A stretch of 64,000 nt of DNA from contig OY987227.1 of NCBI GenBank assembly GCA_963920705.1, positions 10,767,602 through 10,831,601 of the forward strand, read 5' to 3'. Shown one piece after another: positions 59,946-64,000 of this stretch. Position 1 is the first letter of the stretch, and each line of letters begins with the position of its first letter. Below the pieces are notes generated by a model. That model did no database searches and was not told the DNA's origin. It saw nothing but the letters and a program-made list of their open reading frames with translations. The translations under genes and the position numbers were made by a program. The DNA comes from Odiellus spinosus (taxonomy: Eukaryota > Arthropoda > Arachnida > Opiliones > Phalangiidae).

Positions 59946-60235
59946 AAAGGCAGAAATGCAACTTAACAACGAGTGATTTTTATCGATTGCTTATCGTTTA
60001 AATAGGCCTAATCAACTATAGAAACAAATTTACAAAACATATATTAAACTGAAAATAAATTTAAAACTTACCCGGAAAAGAGGCTTAGCTGGATTCATGT
60101 AGATCCTGAATTTCTTCGCATTGAAGGGTCAGAGAACAATCGAATGTTATTGGTTCAGTCTCGTGGAAATCTCGTCTTCACGACGGGCTTTTGCTCATTG
60201 GTCGCTGACCCTTCAATGGGAAAAAATTAATATCT
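59946..60235. mobile_element. AGGGAGAATG-family MITE, truncated copy
   Basis: Starting near GGCAGAAATGCAACTTAACA, this aligns block by block with the reverse complement of the 28045-28427 element: CGAGTGATTTTTATCGATTG, AATAGGCCTAATC, TTAAAACTTACCCGG, GGATTCATGTAGATCCTG. It stops before the opposite end, and no TTAA is clear. Confidence 0.7.
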
Positions 60236-62780
60236 GCTTCTCTGTTAAATGAAAATCTTGATTTAATTAAGCTTCAACAAAGAAATCTTGATTAAAAAAG
60301 CGCCTTTACTCGTCTTTATTATCACTTTAAAACTTTGAAACTTAAAAAAAGTATACTGTATAAATTTTTCAATTTCTCCCAATTAATATATTTATTACCC
60401 TATTTGAATAAGTTTCAAGAAGGAAAATTTTTAATCGAATGAAACCTGATTTTCATTTTAATTTCCTTCCCATATAGTTTGATTATCTTTTAAAGCGCGT
60501 ATTAGAAATTAAAGTCGAGGTATCCTAATTATTGAAAGATAGAAGCCCAATCATTTCCCCCTTTTCTGCTCGGGGGCCTTTATAACTATGCATAATTCAA
60601 TCCCGTATCCCACTGAACTTTGATAGGGGGATCTTTCTCGCTTTATTTGAGAAAGCGAAAAGATGGGGGAGCGGAAGAGTTTAGTATCGGCATTTTAAGT
60701 ATTCTTCCCGAGTATCCCCGGTTTTCGTTAATTAGACCTTAACACCCCACCCCCCTTTCCCGCCCATATCCTTTACCGAATCTATATCCTTGTTTGCCTT
60801 TTAAGTAACGATATACCCTAATATATAGGCCTAGCCATCACCCCTCTCTGCTACATATAAGACTGTTTCACACGAGACCCTTCGATAATTTTAAATTCCA
60901 TTTAAAGGGAGAATGCAACCCTAATTAAAAACCGCGTTCGCCGATTGAATGGTCATTTATGAAAGGTGAAATAGTAATATGGTCAACTGTGGAGATAGTT
61001 TCTCCTAAAAAATGGAATTATTAACTTTGAAAGAATATTTGTACATTTAAAACTGTTTGTAAGGCTTCCATCTGGTGTATAGAATTTTCTTAAAGGTCTA
61101 AAATTTCTTCTGCCTGTTTCACAGGAAGTGGGCTCACCTTCTGGGCTTACTCTTGAAAGCCCAGTCGAATAATATAATATTATTTGGAAGCAAGGCGAGA
61201 GAAACCGGGAGGGTGAGTTTGTTTTCAAGGTGACATGCGGAAGAAATTCTAGGCCTTTAAGGGTGGTGGTGGTGTCGTGTGAACCGGACTTGAAGGCTTT
61301 TAACGAGGCAAACCATGGCCTTTAACTTAATGCCCGTGATAGACCTATCAAAGGAGTAAGAGGGTATGGCGCGCGCTCGCGGGAAAAACCATTTTCCCGC
61401 TTTTTTTTTTTTTTTTTTTTTTTTTGCATTTTTTTAGATTCGCCATCATATTGGCGAGAGAGAGAGTATGATGCTATACTCGAGTATTATTCACAAGTCA
61501 GACTGGGATTGCAGCACGTGCAAAACCGCGCTCTTCTACGAACCTAACTTTGTAATAATCGCAATCTCCGTCTGATTTTGATTTTAAAAACTGTTGCTCT
61601 TCCATCCGTAAAATCACGAGTAAAGCGAATATCCTATTCGTATTTTTTTGATACTTTTTTATTTTAAAGGGAAAGCCTCGTAATATTTTTTAATTAACAC
61701 CAGATTTGAGTAGATATCATTGCGAGCTTTAAAATTAAACCAATCACATCAAAATCGATCAATAAATAAGAAAATTATAATTCTTATTAAATTTTATTCA
61801 ATCGATTTCCCTAAAAATCAAAAAAAATATCTCGTAACCCAACGTATTTCTACCTTGTGACGTGGTTTTGAACCAAGCGCCACTATTTGTGGGATTGCCA
61901 CTTGTATAAACAACGCTTGCATATTGGCCTAGATAGACGAGATTTTATTTTTTTTTTTTTTTACTAAATATCATATTTTAGGGTTTAATAAATCTAAAAA
62001 TTAAGAACTCTTCATATTACACTCGATTTCCATTTCCTTTAGGCTCCCTTTAAGTTCTCGAAAGATTTTTATCCGGTTTTTTGGTAAGGTCTCAGAGAGA
62101 AAATACGATTTCAAATAAGATTAACTTAAAAATGTGTAACTTTATTATTTATAGGCCGATTTTGGAGTACTTTGGCTCATTTTGAAGGTCTCACTAAGAT
62201 CTAGTTTAATATGTTATTTAAAATATTTTTAATGAGGCTAGACCTTTATTATGTCGATTATAATACTAGAGCTTCGGTTCTCTTTCTCTCTTGTTTCATT
62301 TAATTTTTTTGTAGCATTTTTTTCTGTCTGATGGAATGAGTTGAGGATGTTTTTTTTTTGCGTAACAGCCTCGCTCGTATTTATTGCTCCTAGTTGCGCT
62401 CCCGTAGGAGCATTAGCGGACTCGCACGTGCGTGTAATAATGGTAAAAGTAACAATAAATGAGCGCTTAGAAATAAAAAGTATACCAATTTTGATAGCGG
62501 AGAGAGAGTGAGATTCGCGAGGGGTTTTAAGGATGGGACGAAGGGGGAATGAGGAGGTAAAGGGGGTCAACTTCATGGCGCGCTATCTTTTTATACCTTA
62601 ATTGTTTCCTTTCGTACAATTTCATTTTAAAGCATTTTTTTATTTAGGGAAGGTTTTGTTCCTATATATGAGATTTTAAATGATTTAAGAGGGTATTGAG
62701 GTTAAAATTGGATTAAAGTAAGATATTTGAACTTGTGTTAGCCTAAATAACTCGTTTGGTTATAAAACTACCCAAATTAA
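60236..62780. other. AT-rich DNA, no gene seen
   Basis: A lone TTAA plus AGGGAGAATGCAACCC end stands at 60902-60921. A 25-base T run lies at 61401-61425. A 112-codon ATG-started frame on the minus strand (62238-62576) has no recognisable features. Confidence 0.4.
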
Positions 62781-63073
62781 TTATATAAATAAATATGTAG
62801 CTAATATAAATAAATATATTGCTAATATAAATAAATATATTGCTAATATAAATAAATATATTGCTAATATAAATAAATATATTGCTAATATAAATAAATA
62901 TATTGCTAATATAAATAAATATATTGCTAATATAAATAAATATATTGCTAATATAAATATATATATTGCCAATATAAATATATATATTGCCAATATAAAT
63001 AAATATATTGCTAATATAAATAAATATATTGCGAATATAAATAAATATATTGCTAATATAAATAAATATATTG
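62781..63073. repeat. 21-bp minisatellite
   Basis: About 14 units of TATTGCTAATATAAATAAAT plus A run head to tail. Since 21 is a multiple of three, the array gives an open frame of seven-residue repeats on the minus strand. This is an artefact of the repeat. Confidence 0.95.
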
Positions 63074-64000
63074 TGAATGAAATTAAATATGTACCAAACA
63101 ATAAAATTGACTGTAGACTAAAGATAATCCAAACAATAAAATATTTTAAAATGTTTATTAAGAAAATAAATTCCAAGCGCCCGTTAAATTTAAAGTTTTT
63201 TGTAAAATATCTTATTTTAGTGTTTTATTTATACCTGCGCATTTACTTATATTTTTTACTTAACCTTTTATTTGGAATATAATCGTATTTTACTTTAATA
63301 CTTTAATTTATTTGGATCATATATAAATAAACATATATGCATAAGTGAATAGTTTTTACTTAAAATTTATTTTATACTAGGAATACTATTTTATGCGCGA
63401 TAAATTTAATTTTACTTTTTATTTTATGGGAAACGTATTCTACATACCGTTAATTTTATTTTAAATATTATTCTATTTGGAACACTAGATGAAATATATT
63501 TTATTTGTAAAATAGTTCTCATTAATGATAAATTAATCCAGCCAATGTTTTCACTTTTGATAATTTTCAATGCGAACTAGGCTTAAACGGATTCCTCCAT
63601 ACATACATAATAAAGCGCAGGTATGTACCGGACCTTGGAAGTTACATCAAGAGGCTATAATTTAACGTTTTACGCTTAATAGCTCTAGAGAGCGAACGAG
63701 AGAGAGTGGGAAAGAAGGGAGAGGACGGCCTGAGAGGCAGGGGATTATACACACGAGGAAAACATTTAAAACGGTATAGAAATATAAATATCAAAATATA
63801 TATTCAGTTTTTTTATTAAAGGGAGTTGGGTTTATTCGCTCCGTTGCTCTTCTCAAACGCAGTTAGAGATTTAACTCCGACGTAGTTTTAACGCCAATTA
63901 ACGAGTAGGCAGAAAAACTGAAAGGCGCGCGAGCCCTGTTAGAATTGCCAGATACGACCATAACACACCTTCTTTTAAAGGTCAAGTAATACCGAATGGA
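63074..64000. other. AT-rich DNA to the end of the window, no gene seen
   Basis: A GA-rich patch lies near 63690-63740. Nothing coding is recognised. Confidence 0.35.

Noticed and set aside
62238-62576. 112-codon ATG-started minus-strand frame
   Set aside because: It has no recognisable domain, splice context or compositional signal, and could arise by chance. Kept as unlikely.
62781-63176. Open frame of seven-residue LFILAIY-type repeats
   Set aside because: It is the translation of the 21-bp minisatellite. The hydrophobic pattern follows from AT-rich repeat composition.

Overview
The window looks like nuclear DNA of an invertebrate animal with a sparse, AT-rich genome. It has little coding sequence, many non-autonomous DNA transposons (MITEs), many minisatellites and homopolymer runs, and splice-site-like signals. 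CG and GCGC runs are frequent, so CpG does not look strongly depleted. I cannot name the phylum from sequence alone. I saw no rRNA, no intact tRNA, no CRISPR array, and no retrovirus-like or capsid-bearing element.

One protein-coding exon is convincing. It lies on the minus strand at 45736-46936 and encodes about 400 residues of a His/Pro/Ser/Asn-rich protein. It carries an EH1 (Groucho-binding) type motif and a PLNLS (CtBP-binding-like) motif, and ends at a plausible splice donor. This fits the N-terminal exon of a developmental transcriptional repressor, perhaps an NK-like homeobox factor, but I found no homeodomain in the window. The gene reads towards lower coordinates, so much or all of 1-45735 may be its first intron or may hold unrecognised small exons. 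Upstream (47020-47900) are two 7-codon uORFs, a minus-strand TATA-like box and a plus-strand TATA box, which suggests a possible divergent promoter. Two short open segments have good splice borders: 21847-21990 (minus) and 52805-52876 (plus). They are candidate internal exons of unknown genes.

The rest is repeats. Left part (1-15.3 kb): a dispersed family called F3 here, a 15-bp minisatellite, two adjoining 31-bp minisatellites split by a 260-bp inverted-repeat element with a hammerhead-ribozyme-like core, a hAT MITE at 9119-9521, a tRNA-derived fragment near 10.5 kb, and a 507-bp palindrome with 201-bp arms at 14790-15296. Middle (15.4-45 kb): tandem repeats at 15.4 and 16.8 kb, a triple nest of mobile elements at 22530-23190, a 23-bp minisatellite at 25.3 kb, a TTAA-flanked MITE at 28045-28427, an array at 30.0-31.0 kb built from hAT-like subterminal repeats, hAT MITEs at 33.6 and 34.6 kb, several F3 copies, and a second 23-bp minisatellite at 41.1 kb. 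Right part (47-64 kb): the putative promoter region, a nested MITE pair at 51.5 kb, a small inverted-repeat element at 52.6 kb, a third 23-bp minisatellite at 57.5 kb, a TTAA-family copy at 59.9 kb and a 21-bp minisatellite at 62.8 kb.

No pathway or operon can be reconstructed. The biology visible here is one putative regulatory gene in a long landscape of nested, hairpin-rich mobile DNA.
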